Below, in pieces: positions 9,347 through 18,690 of a stretch of 36,437 nt of DNA. The position numbers were made by a program, and so were the translations under genes. Below the pieces are notes generated by a model that did no database searches, had not been told where the DNA came from, and was given only the letters and a program-made list of their open reading frames with translations. Location: contig NZ_AYOT01000186.1 in NCBI RefSeq assembly GCF_000500045.1, positions 1 to 36,437 of the forward strand, written 5' to 3'. How positions within the stretch are numbered: position 1 is the stretch's first letter; the number at the start of each line of letters is the position of its first letter. The DNA is from Borrelia persica No12. Lineage in GTDB: Bacteria; Spirochaetota; Spirochaetia; Borreliales; Borreliaceae.

Positions 9347-9890
9347 TGAATCCCTCAACCAAGTGTTTTGATTTTAATATTTTTTAATTATTGTTTAAAT
9401 ATCCTATAATTTAACCTCTTAATTTTAATACAATTTTCAAAATATGAATATTCTATTACTCCATTCAAGACACATTCTTTTACTTAATCGTGCTTACGCA
9501 ACTTTATCAACAAACAAAAAATAAATTCAATCAATATAAATCACACACATATTTTTACTTAATATAAATATTAATTCATTAACAATATAATATCTTACAA
9601 ACTAATACCCATTAAATAAAACTACTCATTACACCACATATATAATCCAATATTTCTTCTCTTTATCTATCAATATAAACTACGAATTAAAAAAATGATC
9701 AATTTTTATCTTTAATAACTCTTTAATAACTATATTTTGCACTTATATATATATCTGCCAATTATACTAATCGCAAATATTCCTCATTAAAAGTCTCGTA
9801 TAACACATATAATAAAAGTAAAATTAAATTTTACTCATATCATTTATCTCAACAATAAGCTTATAAAATATTTAACAAATTCATTACAGC
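9324..9890. other. Subtelomeric non-coding DNA, right arm
   Basis: Exact reverse complement of 8757-9323. The first 21 bp from the axis are the telomere half-site including TAGTATA at 9338-9344. The rest is AT-rich non-coding DNA, with the mirror of the terminator-like palindrome at 9817-9835. Confidence 0.6.
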
Positions 9891-10793
9891 CTAATTAAAC
9901 CTTGCTATATGATACGCAACATAAAGTTCATCAATAGAATCAAATAATTCTTTGCCTTTTCTATAACGAAATAATTTTTGTGCTTCTTTTTTAACATTAC
10001 CAATATCTCCTTTCCTTAGAAAAATAGATTCAAAAGTAGAAAGCATAATTTGAACCAACAAAGCATTACCTAAATAATTTTTTTCCATACACAATTTAAT
10101 ACTTTGGGCAAAATTTTGAGAAATTTTAGCAAATCTTTTAGAAGAACATTCAGATGCTACAGCAGAAAACATATCAGCATACATAACCACAGAAGTATCA
10201 ACAATCTTTTCATAAGCATTAACTACCAACTGAACAACATCAACAACCTGTTTCATTTTTACATCATCACCTTTCAAAGCATAATTAACATTATTGTCAA
10301 AAACACTCTTAAGTTGTTTAATCGAATCTCTCAAAATCATAGGATTATAACCTTTAACATAATTTAAAAGCCTTTCAAATTGATAAACAATATTATCACG
10401 CTCCATTTTAACAATAATATCTTTGGAATCTTTAGTTAACTTATCTTTATCACAATTACCAAAAACATTTATACAATACAAATAACTTTTAAGCGAATTA
10501 TAAATTCCAAGATATGCCTGAACAAGAAAACCAAACGATTTTGCATATCTTTCAGATATTATAACAAAAGTTTTCAACTTATTAATATCATCTTGACTTA
10601 ATTTATCAACATAATTTCCAGCTCCTGATTCAGCAATACCATTACTACCTCCTACAATAAGACCATTCTTTATGCCAGAACCATTTCTTACATCACCACC
10701 TAAATTTTTCCCATCTTGAGATACTCCAGCAGAATTTCGGCATGATACTATAGAAATTAATATAAATAATAGAAATATATTATACCTAACCAT
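9891..10793 (-). CDS. Telomere-proximal surface lipoprotein, function unknown (right-arm copy)
   Basis: Identical to the protein encoded at 7854-8756: 300 residues, signal peptide with lipidated C18, Gly/Ser/Asn-rich tether to about residue 55, then a mostly helical body. This copy is contiguous with the unique sequence of the window and is the one to treat as the real locus. It is transcribed toward the telomere, its stop codon 567 bp from the axis. Its strong AAAGGAGG site is at 10800-10807. Position next to a telomere and surface location make it a candidate for host interaction, but no function can be assigned from sequence. Confidence 0.8.
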   Translation of the reverse strand: MVRYNIFLLFILISIVSCRNSAGVSQDGKNLGGDVRNGSGIKNGLIVGGSNGIAESGAGNYVDKLSQDDINKLKTFVIISERYAKSFGFLVQAYLGIYNSLKSYLYCINVFGNCDKDKLTKDSKDIIVKMERDNIVYQFERLLNYVKGYNPMILRDSIKQLKSVFDNNVNYALKGDDVKMKQVVDVVQLVVNAYEKIVDTSVVMYADMFSAVASECSSKRFAKISQNFAQSIKLCMEKNYLGNALLVQIMLSTFESIFLRKGDIGNVKKEAQKLFRYRKGKELFDSIDELYVAYHIARFN

Positions 10794-11147
10794 CCCTGTC
10801 CTCCTTTCTAAAATTAAAACTCTTCGTACAACATTTTACTTCCAAAATAGCAATAATCAAGAATATATTATCAATTAAAATAACCTAAGATCTCTTATAA
10901 GAGAATTAAAAATTAAACTATACATAAAGCTTTTATCACATAATATTATATAAAGACATTTATTTTTAAATTAATTCATTGCAAAATCAATAATAAACCT
11001 AACAATCTTCAATTCAACAAAAAAATAAAAATAACAAATACAAATAATTATTATTAATACAACACAATCAAATAAACACTTTTTTTATAAAAAGATCAAA
11101 AAAATTATGAATACTATAAAACTTAGATATATTTAGAAATAACAAAA
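10794..11147. other. Intergenic region between guaB and the telomere-proximal lipoprotein (right arm)
   Basis: Mirror of 7500-7853. It holds the palindrome TCTCTTATAAGAGA at 10891-10904 and the promoter-like pair at 10833-10860 for the minus-strand lipoprotein. No gene is seen. Confidence 0.5.
10833..10860 (-). promoter_or_regulatory. Candidate promoter for the telomere-proximal lipoprotein (right arm)
   Basis: On the minus strand TTGATT (10855-10860) and TAAAAT (10833-10838) are 16 bp apart, mirror of the left-arm element. Moderate match only. Confidence 0.4.
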
Positions 11148-12614
11148 TCAAACTATAAATTTTTGATTCTCCAAAACATCATGAGTATGAGATTCCCTTA
11201 ATGAAGCAGAGCTTATTTTTACAAACTTAGCATCCTTCTTTAATTCTAATATCGTTTCAACTCCCAAATAGCCCATTCCAGACATTAAGCCCCCCTTTAA
11301 CTGAAAAATAATATCTTTTAATTTACCAGCATAAGGAACCATCCCCTCAATACCTTCAGGAACCAATTTCCCAGGAGAATCTTTGCTTTCAAATTGAAAA
11401 TATCTAGATTTAGAACCCCTAGCCATAGCAGCAAGAGAGCCCATCCCAACATAAACCTTAAACTTTTTGCCATCATAAACTATTTCTTCTGAAGGAGATT
11501 CATGAGCACCAGCAAAAAGATTCCCTATCATTACACTATCAGCTCCCGCCGCAATTGCTTTAACTATATCTCCCGAAAACCTAATGCCACCATCTGCTAT
11601 AATGCAAGTATTTGTATTTTTACAAGCCTTAAAGACATCACTAATTGCTGTCAGTTGTGGAACCCCAACTCCCGCAACTATTCTTGTTGTACATATACTC
11701 CCTGGACCTATTCCCACTTTTAAACAATCTGCGCCTGCATCAATTAAATCAAGAGCTGCCTCTTTAGTCACTATATTGCCTGCAACAACATCCAAATTTG
11801 GATACTTACTCTTAATTTTTCTTACAACCTCAATTACTTTAGTAGAATGTCCATGTGCAGAATCAACAACAATAACATCAACATCTGCTTTAACTAATTC
11901 TTCAACACGCTCTAGAGTATCAATATCAGTAGAAACAGCTGCTCCAACTATCAATCTATCATTAATATCTTTACATGCATTTGGAAAATATTCCTGATGC
12001 TCAACATGATCTATATCTTTGCAAGTTATTAAACCTCTTAAATTATTCACATCATCAACAATAAGTAATTTCTCTATTTTATGCCTAAATAAAATCTCTT
12101 TAGCTTCCAATAAGGTAACATCTTCTTTCGCTGTAATTAAGTTCTTAGTCATTGCATTAATTACAGGAATATTGTCATCAGTAATATACCTAATATCTCT
12201 GCTAGTTACCAAACCCAATACCTTACCCGTTTTATCCACAACAGGTAATGCAGAAATATTGTGCTTTGCAATCAATCTTTTAGCCTCTCTGATATCAGTA
12301 TCCTCATTAATCGTAATAAGATTCCTTATAATTCCAGTACGATGATAAGATTTTACTATTTCTACCTCTTTCCTTTGAACTTCAATAGTCATATTTTTAT
12401 GTATAATACCTATCCCACCTTCTTTAGCCATAGCTATTGCCATGCGACTTTCTGTAACTGTATCCATAGCCGAACTTAAAAAAGGTATATTTAAAAATAT
12501 ATTTCTTGTTAAGTTTGTCTTTAAATTAACATCACTAGGCAATACAGATGATCTCCTAGGAATTAAAGAAACATCATCGAAAGTCAAAGCTTCTTTTACT
12601 ATCTTATCTATCAT
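11148..12614 (-). CDS. guaB: IMP dehydrogenase (right-arm copy)
   Basis: Identical to the left-arm protein: 488 residues, barrel with catalytic C308 in [11 protein letters not shown], and two intact CBS modules at about 95-146 and 153-205. It converts IMP to XMP using NAD. GAGGAG lies 11 bases upstream of ATG. It is the second gene of a guaA-guaB operon, 23 bp after guaA, and is read toward the telomere. No terminator with a strong stem is evident in the 354 bp before the lipoprotein gene, so read-through into that gene is possible. The complete CBS region contrasts with the shortened form in B. burgdorferi and suggests that adenine/guanine nucleotide regulation is retained. Confidence 0.96.
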   Translation of the reverse strand: MIDKIVKEALTFDDVSLIPRRSSVLPSDVNLKTNLTRNIFLNIPFLSSAMDTVTESRMAIAMAKEGGIGIIHKNMTIEVQRKEVEIVKSYHRTGIIRNLITINEDTDIREAKRLIAKHNISALPVVDKTGKVLGLVTSRDIRYITDDNIPVINAMTKNLITAKEDVTLLEAKEILFRHKIEKLLIVDDVNNLRGLITCKDIDHVEHQEYFPNACKDINDRLIVGAAVSTDIDTLERVEELVKADVDVIVVDSAHGHSTKVIEVVRKIKSKYPNLDVVAGNIVTKEAALDLIDAGADCLKVGIGPGSICTTRIVAGVGVPQLTAISDVFKACKNTNTCIIADGGIRFSGDIVKAIAAGADSVMIGNLFAGAHESPSEEIVYDGKKFKVYVGMGSLAAMARGSKSRYFQFESKDSPGKLVPEGIEGMVPYAGKLKDIIFQLKGGLMSGMGYLGVETILELKKDAKFVKISSASLRESHTHDVLENQKFIV

Positions 12615-12637
12615 ATCAATTCATTCTCCTCATTTGA

Positions 12638-14176
12638 TTATTCCCATTCTATCGTAGCTGGAGGCTTAGAAGAAATATCATAACAAACTCTATTGATGCC
12701 TCTAACCTCATTAATTATTCTTGATGAAACTTTCCTCAAAAAATTATAAGGCAATTCAACCCAATTAGCGGTCATAAAATCTAGAGTATTAACACATCGA
12801 ATCACAGCTGTATACTCATACGTTCGATTATCTCCCATTACACCAACAGATCTTACAGGAAGTAAAACAACAAATGCTTGCCTTACCTTATAATACAAAT
12901 TATTTATCAAAAGTTCTTCTACCAAGATATTATCAGCTTCCTGCAAAATATTAATCTTATCCTTAGTTATTTCACCAATTATTCTTATTGCCAATCCTGG
13001 CCCTGGAAATGGATGCCTATAGAGAGCATTTTCTTCAATACCCAATTGAGCTCCCAACTGAATTACCTCATCTTTAAAAAGTTCTCTTAACGGTTCTAAT
13101 AAGTTTAAATTAATTTTATCTGGCAATCCACCTACATTATGATGTGACTTAATATGTGATGAAAAAGCACCACTTTGAGCACCAGATTCAATAACATCCG
13201 AATAAATAGTTCCTTGAGCTAAAAATTTTATATCACTATCTTCCGATGCTACATTTTCAAAAATTTCTACAAATGTTTTTCCTATAATTTTCCTCTTCTC
13301 TTCAGGATCAACTACATTCTGCAAATTATCTAAAAACACCAAAGAAGAATCAATATGTTTCATATTCAAATTATATTTTTGATCAAATTCCAATATTTCT
13401 TTAACTTCATTCTTTCTCAACAAGCCAGTATCAATAAACACACATATCAACTTATTCTTTATAGCCTTATTAATTAGCAAAGCACATACCAAAGAATCTG
13501 TACCACCAGAAAGTCCCAAAATTACCTTACTATCACCTACGCGATGTTTGATACCTTCAACCAAATCATCTATATTCTTACTCAAATCCCAATTTATCTG
13601 TGCTTTACAAATTTCAAAAACAAAATTCTTGAGTATTTGATTCCCAGCTTGAAGGTGACTTACCTCTGGATGAAATTGCAAACCATAAATCTTTTTCCTT
13701 AAATTCAATATAGCTGCAATACAAACATTAGTATAAGCAATTTGTTTAAAATCCTCTGGAACTTTTTCAATCTTATCTCCATGACTCATCATCACTTCCA
13801 ACTTACTTGGAAGCTCTAAAAATAAATCAGAATCATTATCATCAATAAACAACTCAGTATGCCCAAATTCCTGATTATCGCATTTATGAATGACTCCTCC
13901 AAACAATTTCACAATCAATTGCATGCCATAACATATTCCCAACACAGGAATACCCAAATCAAAAATATCAATATCAACAATAGGAGCACCATCTAAATAA
14001 ACAGAAGCAGGACCACCACTTAAAATTAAACCCACAGGATGCATATCTTGAATTTCTCTTGCAGAAATAAAATACGGAAATATTACTGTATATACACCCA
14101 TCTCTCTAATTTTTCTTGCAATAAGTTGACTATACTGAGAACCAAAATCCAAGATTACCAATGCATTATTACTCAC
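12638..14176 (-). CDS. guaA: GMP synthase (right-arm copy)
   Basis: Identical to the left-arm copy: 512 residues from the GTG at 14174-14176, with AGAGGA seven bases upstream. Amidotransferase triad C82/H169/E171, ATP loop GLSGGTDS at 221-228 and the C-terminal dimerisation domain are all intact. It converts XMP to GMP. The frame is open 28 codons further upstream to 14260, but that stretch is hydrophobic, not family-like and has no better ribosome binding site. First gene of the guaAB operon; the 271-bp gap to the nucleosidase gene upstream leaves room for its own promoter, though I could not pick a convincing -35/-10 pair. Confidence 0.96.
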   Translation of the reverse strand: MSNNALVILDFGSQYSQLIARKIREMGVYTVIFPYFISAREIQDMHPVGLILSGGPASVYLDGAPIVDIDIFDLGIPVLGICYGMQLIVKLFGGVIHKCDNQEFGHTELFIDDNDSDLFLELPSKLEVMMSHGDKIEKVPEDFKQIAYTNVCIAAILNLRKKIYGLQFHPEVSHLQAGNQILKNFVFEICKAQINWDLSKNIDDLVEGIKHRVGDSKVILGLSGGTDSLVCALLINKAIKNKLICVFIDTGLLRKNEVKEILEFDQKYNLNMKHIDSSLVFLDNLQNVVDPEEKRKIIGKTFVEIFENVASEDSDIKFLAQGTIYSDVIESGAQSGAFSSHIKSHHNVGGLPDKINLNLLEPLRELFKDEVIQLGAQLGIEENALYRHPFPGPGLAIRIIGEITKDKINILQEADNILVEELLINNLYYKVRQAFVVLLPVRSVGVMGDNRTYEYTAVIRCVNTLDFMTANWVELPYNFLRKVSSRIINEVRGINRVCYDISSKPPATIEWE

Positions 14177-14447
14177 TACAAATTCCTCTAAAGCGCATTT
14201 TAGATACAAATTTAACAAAAACCAAATATTTATGCAATCTTTTAATAACAAGAAAAACACAAATTGATACCCATACTTACTAAGTAACGATAAAACAAGT
14301 TAACGTATCTAATTTAAATCTAGAAATTACTTTTTACAATATAACAAAAAATATCTTTCTTTAATTAACCTCAACTTCATATAAACTATATCCTAACGCA
14401 AACTTCATATCAATCACCTAACAAATAGTGTATCAATTATACATAAA

Positions 14448-15257
14448 TTAAAGTAATCTTAAGATTTCTTGTACCATAATAGCTGCATTCACTGTTGCCA
14501 CTTTAAGAAACTCGTGATATTCAACATCATTACCTTCATTATTTACAATATCAGATATGGATCTAACAACTATAAAAGGAATATTAAAAACATGAGCAAC
14601 ATGCCCCAATGCTGCACCCTCCATATCTACTGACAACACAGTTTCAAAATTTGACATAATCTTTGTAATATAAGCTGGGTCTATAAATTGATCTCCTGAG
14701 AGCATTAATCCCGAATATCCATTAACACTTTTAAGCTTTGTTTTAATAGCTTTCAAAGCTTTTTCAAGCAATTTTTTATCGCCACTAAATTTCTGTGGTA
14801 ATCCTGGCACCTGTCCAACTTTATGCCCAAATTTAACCAAATCAAAATCATGATAAGCAACTTCTGAAGATACCACTATGTCTCCCACCTTCAAATTCTT
14901 CATCTTAAGTTTAGGATTATCAACTCCACCAGCAACTCCACAATTAATTATATGACTTATATTATACTTGGACAAAAGATAACTGGTCCACAAACTTGTA
15001 TTTACCTTACCAATTCCTACAATAGCAGAAATAACATTCCAATTGAATACCTTACCTTTAACAATTTTTTTATTAACACCATAATCTTTAAACACTATTT
15101 CTTCCTTACCAGATATGAACTTATTAAATTCATCGGCCTCAGATTCCATAGCAAATATTACCAAAACACTACTATCTTTATTTGAAGCAGCATACACATT
15201 AGAAAAAGCTAATAAAAAAATCAACATAAACATGAAATATTTATTACTAAACTTCAC
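14448..15257 (-). CDS. Exported MTA/SAH nucleosidase (right-arm copy)
   Basis: Identical to the left-arm protein: 269 residues, signal peptide with likely cleavage after residue 23, active-site E40, E213 and D236. It hydrolyses methylthioadenosine or S-adenosylhomocysteine to adenine. GTG start with GAGGAG seven bases upstream. It is divergent from adeC across 306 bp and lies 271 bp before guaA in the same direction. Borrelia burgdorferi has several such nucleosidases, both cytosolic and exported; this one resembles the exported kind by virtue of its signal sequence, so its adenine product would appear in the periplasm or outside. Confidence 0.9.
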   Translation of the reverse strand: MKFSNKYFMFMLIFLLAFSNVYAASNKDSSVLVIFAMESEADEFNKFISGKEEIVFKDYGVNKKIVKGKVFNWNVISAIVGIGKVNTSLWTSYLLSKYNISHIINCGVAGGVDNPKLKMKNLKVGDIVVSSEVAYHDFDLVKFGHKVGQVPGLPQKFSGDKKLLEKALKAIKTKLKSVNGYSGLMLSGDQFIDPAYITKIMSNFETVLSVDMEGAALGHVAHVFNIPFIVVRSISDIVNNEGNDVEYHEFLKVATVNAAIMVQEILRLL

Positions 15258-15563
15258 TCAAAAACTCCTCATTAATTTCATATTAATCTATTTTTAATTC
15301 TTAAATCCCCTTTTAAAAATATTAATAAATAATAATTAACACTGTTTCCATATTTTTCAATTAAAAACACTTATAATACATAAATTATTTATAATAAATT
15401 CAAACTACCACAAAATTTAACAATATAATTAATACCTAAATTACTTCAAATAAAACGTATTGATGTTAAAATTAATCACAAGTTAATTAATTTTAACTTA
15501 TATATGATGAATACAACGAATATTGCTGTAACATAATAGAAAAACTAATTTCAAGGACAAACA
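15258..15563. promoter_or_regulatory. Divergent intergenic region between the nucleosidase gene and adeC (right arm)
   Basis: Mirror of 3084-3389. It contains the 12-bp inverted repeat at 15465-15497 and the unresolved promoters of both genes. No ORF or riboswitch core seen. Confidence 0.4.
15465..15497. repeat. 12-bp inverted repeat between mtn and adeC (right arm)
   Basis: Mirror of the repeat at 3150-3182: GTTAAAATTAAT and ATTAATTTTAAC around a 9-base loop, about 67 bp upstream of the adeC start. Possible operator; unproven. Confidence 0.5.
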
Positions 15564-17207
15564 ATGAATTCATTCATAATCAAAACAAATTACATTGATA
15601 TTTTTAACAAAAAAATCTATCCTGCCAATATAACAATCAAAAATGGAATTATATTCAAAATAGAAAAAACAAACGAGTCTTTCAAAGAGTACATATTACC
15701 AGGATTTATTGACTCGCACATACACATAGAAAGCTCGTTACTAATTCCATCTCATTTTGCTCACTTGGTAGTACAACACGGAACCGTAGCCACAATAAGC
15801 GACCCACATGAAATAGCAAATGTAAACGGTATTGATGGTATCAATTTCATGATAAAAAATGCAAATAAAATAGACTTTAAAATTTTTTTTGGAGCACCTT
15901 CTTGTGTCCCAGCATTACCTTTAGAATTTGAAACATCAGGACATGTATTAGATGACAAAGATGTGGATCAATTACTCTTACGAGACGACATTTATTACTT
16001 GTCTGAAATGATGAATTTTAATGGTGTCATAAACAAAGATCCTCAAGTAATGAATAAAATTTATTCTGCAATAAAGTACAATAAAGTCATTGATGGACAT
16101 GCACCAAATCTAACACAAACAGAAACTTTAAATTACACATCTGCAGGAATTAGCACCGACCATGAATGCTCAACAATAGAAGATGCACGATACAAATTAT
16201 CGCTAGGAATGAAAATTTTAATTAGAGAAGGAAGTGCAGCTAAAAATTTTAATACCCTGCACCCTCTAATTAGCGAAGAATCAGGCAAATACAAAGATCA
16301 TTTAATGTTTTGTCTTGACGATGCACATCCTGACATCCTCATTAATGGACATATAAACTCAATAGTTGCACGTGCAATAAAACAGGGTCATGATTTTTTT
16401 GATGTACTAAAAATAGCTTGTATTAATCCTGTCATGCACTATAAAATTCCAGTTGGGTTGCTTAGAGTTGGAGATCCTGCCGATTTTATTATCACTCAAG
16501 ATCTAAAAAGCTTTAAAATTGATCAAACTTATATCAACGGTAAATTAGTATTTAGCAATGGAAAATCACATATTCCACTGCTAAGCGAAAATCTTATCAA
16601 CAATTTTAATTGCAGTCAAAAATCCACTACAGACTTCAAATTCTTTACAAAAAGTAAAACTATACCAATAATAAATTGCATTGACAATCAAATTATAACT
16701 CACAAAACTATTATAAACAGCAGTCTATTAGCTCCAGATTTTCAATCTAATATCAATGAAGACATTTTAAAAATAGCAGTAATAAACAGATACAACAATA
16801 ATAAAATATCAATTGGTTTTATCAAAAATTTTGGAATTAAAGATGGCGCTATTGGAAGCACGGTTGCTCATGACTCTCATAACATTATCATTATTGGCAC
16901 CAACGATGAATATTTATGCAAAGTAGCAAACATTATTATCAAAAACAAAGGAGGATTGTGTGCATTAAACAATACACAAACTTTAATGTTAGACTTGCCA
17001 ATTTCCGGTTTAATGAGTATGCTTCCACCCAACGAAGTGGCAATAAAATACATTCAATTAGAAAATTTCTGTAAAGACATTTTGGGTTCCAATCTGGAGC
17101 ATCCATTTATGACCCTATCTTTTATGTCACTGACGGTGATACCTCACTTAAAAATAAATGATAAAGGATTATTTGACATTGACTCTTTTTCATTCTTAAA
17201 GATTTAA
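15564..17207 (+). CDS. adeC: Adenine deaminase (right-arm copy)
   Basis: Identical to the left-arm copy: 547 residues with H52/H54/E56, H82/E83, E148, H179, H200 and the CLDDAHP motif, all the signatures of a working adenine deaminase of full length. It makes hypoxanthine from adenine in the cytosol. ATG at 15564 with AAGGA six bases upstream. In the unique part of the window this is the only gene transcribed away from the telomere, and it converges on pbuG with 71 bp between stop codons. Linkage to the permease and to the adenine-releasing nucleosidase makes a coherent adenine-to-hypoxanthine route. Confidence 0.94.
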   Translation: MNSFIIKTNYIDIFNKKIYPANITIKNGIIFKIEKTNESFKEYILPGFIDSHIHIESSLLIPSHFAHLVVQHGTVATISDPHEIANVNGIDGINFMIKNANKIDFKIFFGAPSCVPALPLEFETSGHVLDDKDVDQLLLRDDIYYLSEMMNFNGVINKDPQVMNKIYSAIKYNKVIDGHAPNLTQTETLNYTSAGISTDHECSTIEDARYKLSLGMKILIREGSAAKNFNTLHPLISEESGKYKDHLMFCLDDAHPDILINGHINSIVARAIKQGHDFFDVLKIACINPVMHYKIPVGLLRVGDPADFIITQDLKSFKIDQTYINGKLVFSNGKSHIPLLSENLINNFNCSQKSTTDFKFFTKSKTIPIINCIDNQIITHKTIINSSLLAPDFQSNINEDILKIAVINRYNNNKISIGFIKNFGIKDGAIGSTVAHDSHNIIIIGTNDEYLCKVANIIIKNKGGLCALNNTQTLMLDLPISGLMSMLPPNEVAIKYIQLENFCKDILGSNLEHPFMTLSFMSLTVIPHLKINDKGLFDIDSFSFLKI

Positions 17208-17216
17208 TCACTCTTT

Positions 17217-17258
17217 ATTCGTTCCTTAATTATAAACAATAATGATTAAAGAACGAAT
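17217..17258. terminator. Bidirectional hairpin between adeC and pbuG (right arm)
   Basis: Mirror of 1389-1430: 14-base arms with one wobble pair and a 14-base loop in the 71-bp gap between convergent stop codons. Confidence 0.6.
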
Positions 17259-17278
17259 TTTAAAATCTCTGGCTCTGA

Positions 17279-18634
17279 TTAATGAGAAAATATAAACTTT
17301 AAAATAAAAATACAAAATAATAAAAACATAGTGGGAGAAATCTTTACCCATTCCCTAGTAATTAAACTATACAGAATACTTATAATCACATAAAAAATTA
17401 TCCCTATTCCTATCCCCGCAGCTATGCTATAAGTTAGAGGAATTAAAAATAAAATTAAAAAACTTGGAATGGCTTCTATAACATGTGAAAAATCAATATT
17501 TTTTATTTCTTTGCACATAAAAAATCCCACATATATCAAAGTAGCCGATGTTGCACTAACAGGAACAGCAACAAACAAGGGTGCAAAAAATACCGCCAAT
17601 ATAAACAAAAGACCTGTAACAATTGACGTAAACCCCGTTCTTCCTCCCTCTGCTATACCCGTTGAACTTTCAATATAGGTAGTTACAGGAGACATGCCTA
17701 AAAAAGCTCCAAAAGTTGTAGCAAGCGCATCAACTAATAATATTTTATTAGCATTACGTATCTTACCATTACTATCAGTCAAATTACCCTTTGATGCAAC
17801 TCCTACCAAGGTTCCAACAGTGTCAAATAAATCATTAAATAATAAAACAAATACTATAAACACAAAACTCCAAAAATTATTACCGAGCACATTATCAAAA
17901 CTCAACTTATTAAATATAGGAGAAACTGATTCGTACCTAAAAAACCCATCTGGTAATTTAATACCCATACTCAAAGCAACATCTCTATTTAAAGCAGCAT
18001 AACACCATGCTATTAAAGTAACGACACACATTGACCATAATATGCTCCCCCTAACCATCTTAAATTCAAAGATAAGTATCGCAATAATACCTAGTACTGT
18101 AAGCAAAACCTTGAAATTCATAAGATGACCAAGACCCACTAATGTAGCCTCATTTTTTACTATAATATCACTATTGACAAATCCTATAAACGCAATAAAT
18201 AAACCTATACCAACAGTAATAGCACATCTTAAATTCCCTGGTATAGAATTTACAATTTCCTCACGTATCCCTGATAGTGACAAAATAATAAAAATAACAC
18301 CTTCAATAAACACTGCACCCAAAGCAACTTCCCAAGGTATATTCATACCCTTTACAACAGAAAATGCAAAAAACGCATTAATCCCCATCCCAGATGCTAA
18401 GGCCAAAGGAGTATTAGTATAAAATCCCATCAAAATAGTGGCAAACCCTGCTGTTAAGCATGTCGCTGTTACCAATGCTCCCAAAGGCATCCCTGTACTA
18501 GAGAGTATATACGGATTGACCACTATTATATACGCCATGCTTAAAAATGTTGTAATCCCAGCCATAATCTCTGTCTTATAATCAAGATTATTATTTTTAA
18601 TCTGAGATATTAATGTTTCGCTACTTTTACTCAA
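17279..18634 (-). CDS. pbuG: Purine base permease, AzgA/PbuG type (right-arm copy)
   Basis: Identical to the left-arm protein: 451 residues, polytopic, with FDTVGTLVG from 270 and the family signature ending in STGIAEGGRTG near 334. It brings purine bases across the inner membrane. TTG start at 18632-18634 with TAGGAG six bases upstream. Here the upstream DNA is present: a near-consensus promoter at 18662-18690 and a 9-bp direct repeat overlapping its -35 element, suggesting control separate from the lipoprotein gene 343 bp upstream. I looked for a purine riboswitch in the short leader (28 bp from -10 to start) and there is no room for one. Confidence 0.93.
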   Translation of the reverse strand: MSKSSETLISQIKNNNLDYKTEIMAGITTFLSMAYIIVVNPYILSSTGMPLGALVTATCLTAGFATILMGFYTNTPLALASGMGINAFFAFSVVKGMNIPWEVALGAVFIEGVIFIILSLSGIREEIVNSIPGNLRCAITVGIGLFIAFIGFVNSDIIVKNEATLVGLGHLMNFKVLLTVLGIIAILIFEFKMVRGSILWSMCVVTLIAWCYAALNRDVALSMGIKLPDGFFRYESVSPIFNKLSFDNVLGNNFWSFVFIVFVLLFNDLFDTVGTLVGVASKGNLTDSNGKIRNANKILLVDALATTFGAFLGMSPVTTYIESSTGIAEGGRTGFTSIVTGLLFILAVFFAPLFVAVPVSATSATLIYVGFFMCKEIKNIDFSHVIEAIPSFLILFLIPLTYSIAAGIGIGIIFYVIISILYSLITREWVKISPTMFLLFCIFILKFIFSH

Positions 18635-18661
18635 ATTTAACTCCTATAGTATTTTTTGATA

Positions 18662-18690
18662 AATATAAAAAAATAACTTCAATTGATCAA
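18662..18690 (-). promoter_or_regulatory. Promoter of pbuG
   Basis: On the minus strand TTGATC (18685-18690) and TATATT (18662-18667) are 17 bp apart, and the TTG start codon follows 27 bp after the -10. Spacing is ideal and both hexamers are near consensus. Confidence 0.6.

Larger units (their letters stand above)
1..18646. repeat. Perfect 18.6-kb palindrome: two 9323-bp arms meeting at a telomere-like axis
   Basis: Every gene in 13-8756 recurs in reverse order and orientation in 9891-18634 with identical protein sequence, and paired coordinates always sum to 18647. The nucleotide sequence around the axis and at the outer end (bases 1-12 against 18635-18646) also matches base for base. The left arm is cut by the window edge, so the full length of the mirrored region is unknown. 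Because the axis resembles a Borrelia hairpin telomere, this is best explained as a linear plasmid end read through its closed hairpin, or as an unresolved head-to-head dimer. It is unlikely to be an old inverted duplication, because no divergence between arms is visible. Confidence 0.97.
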
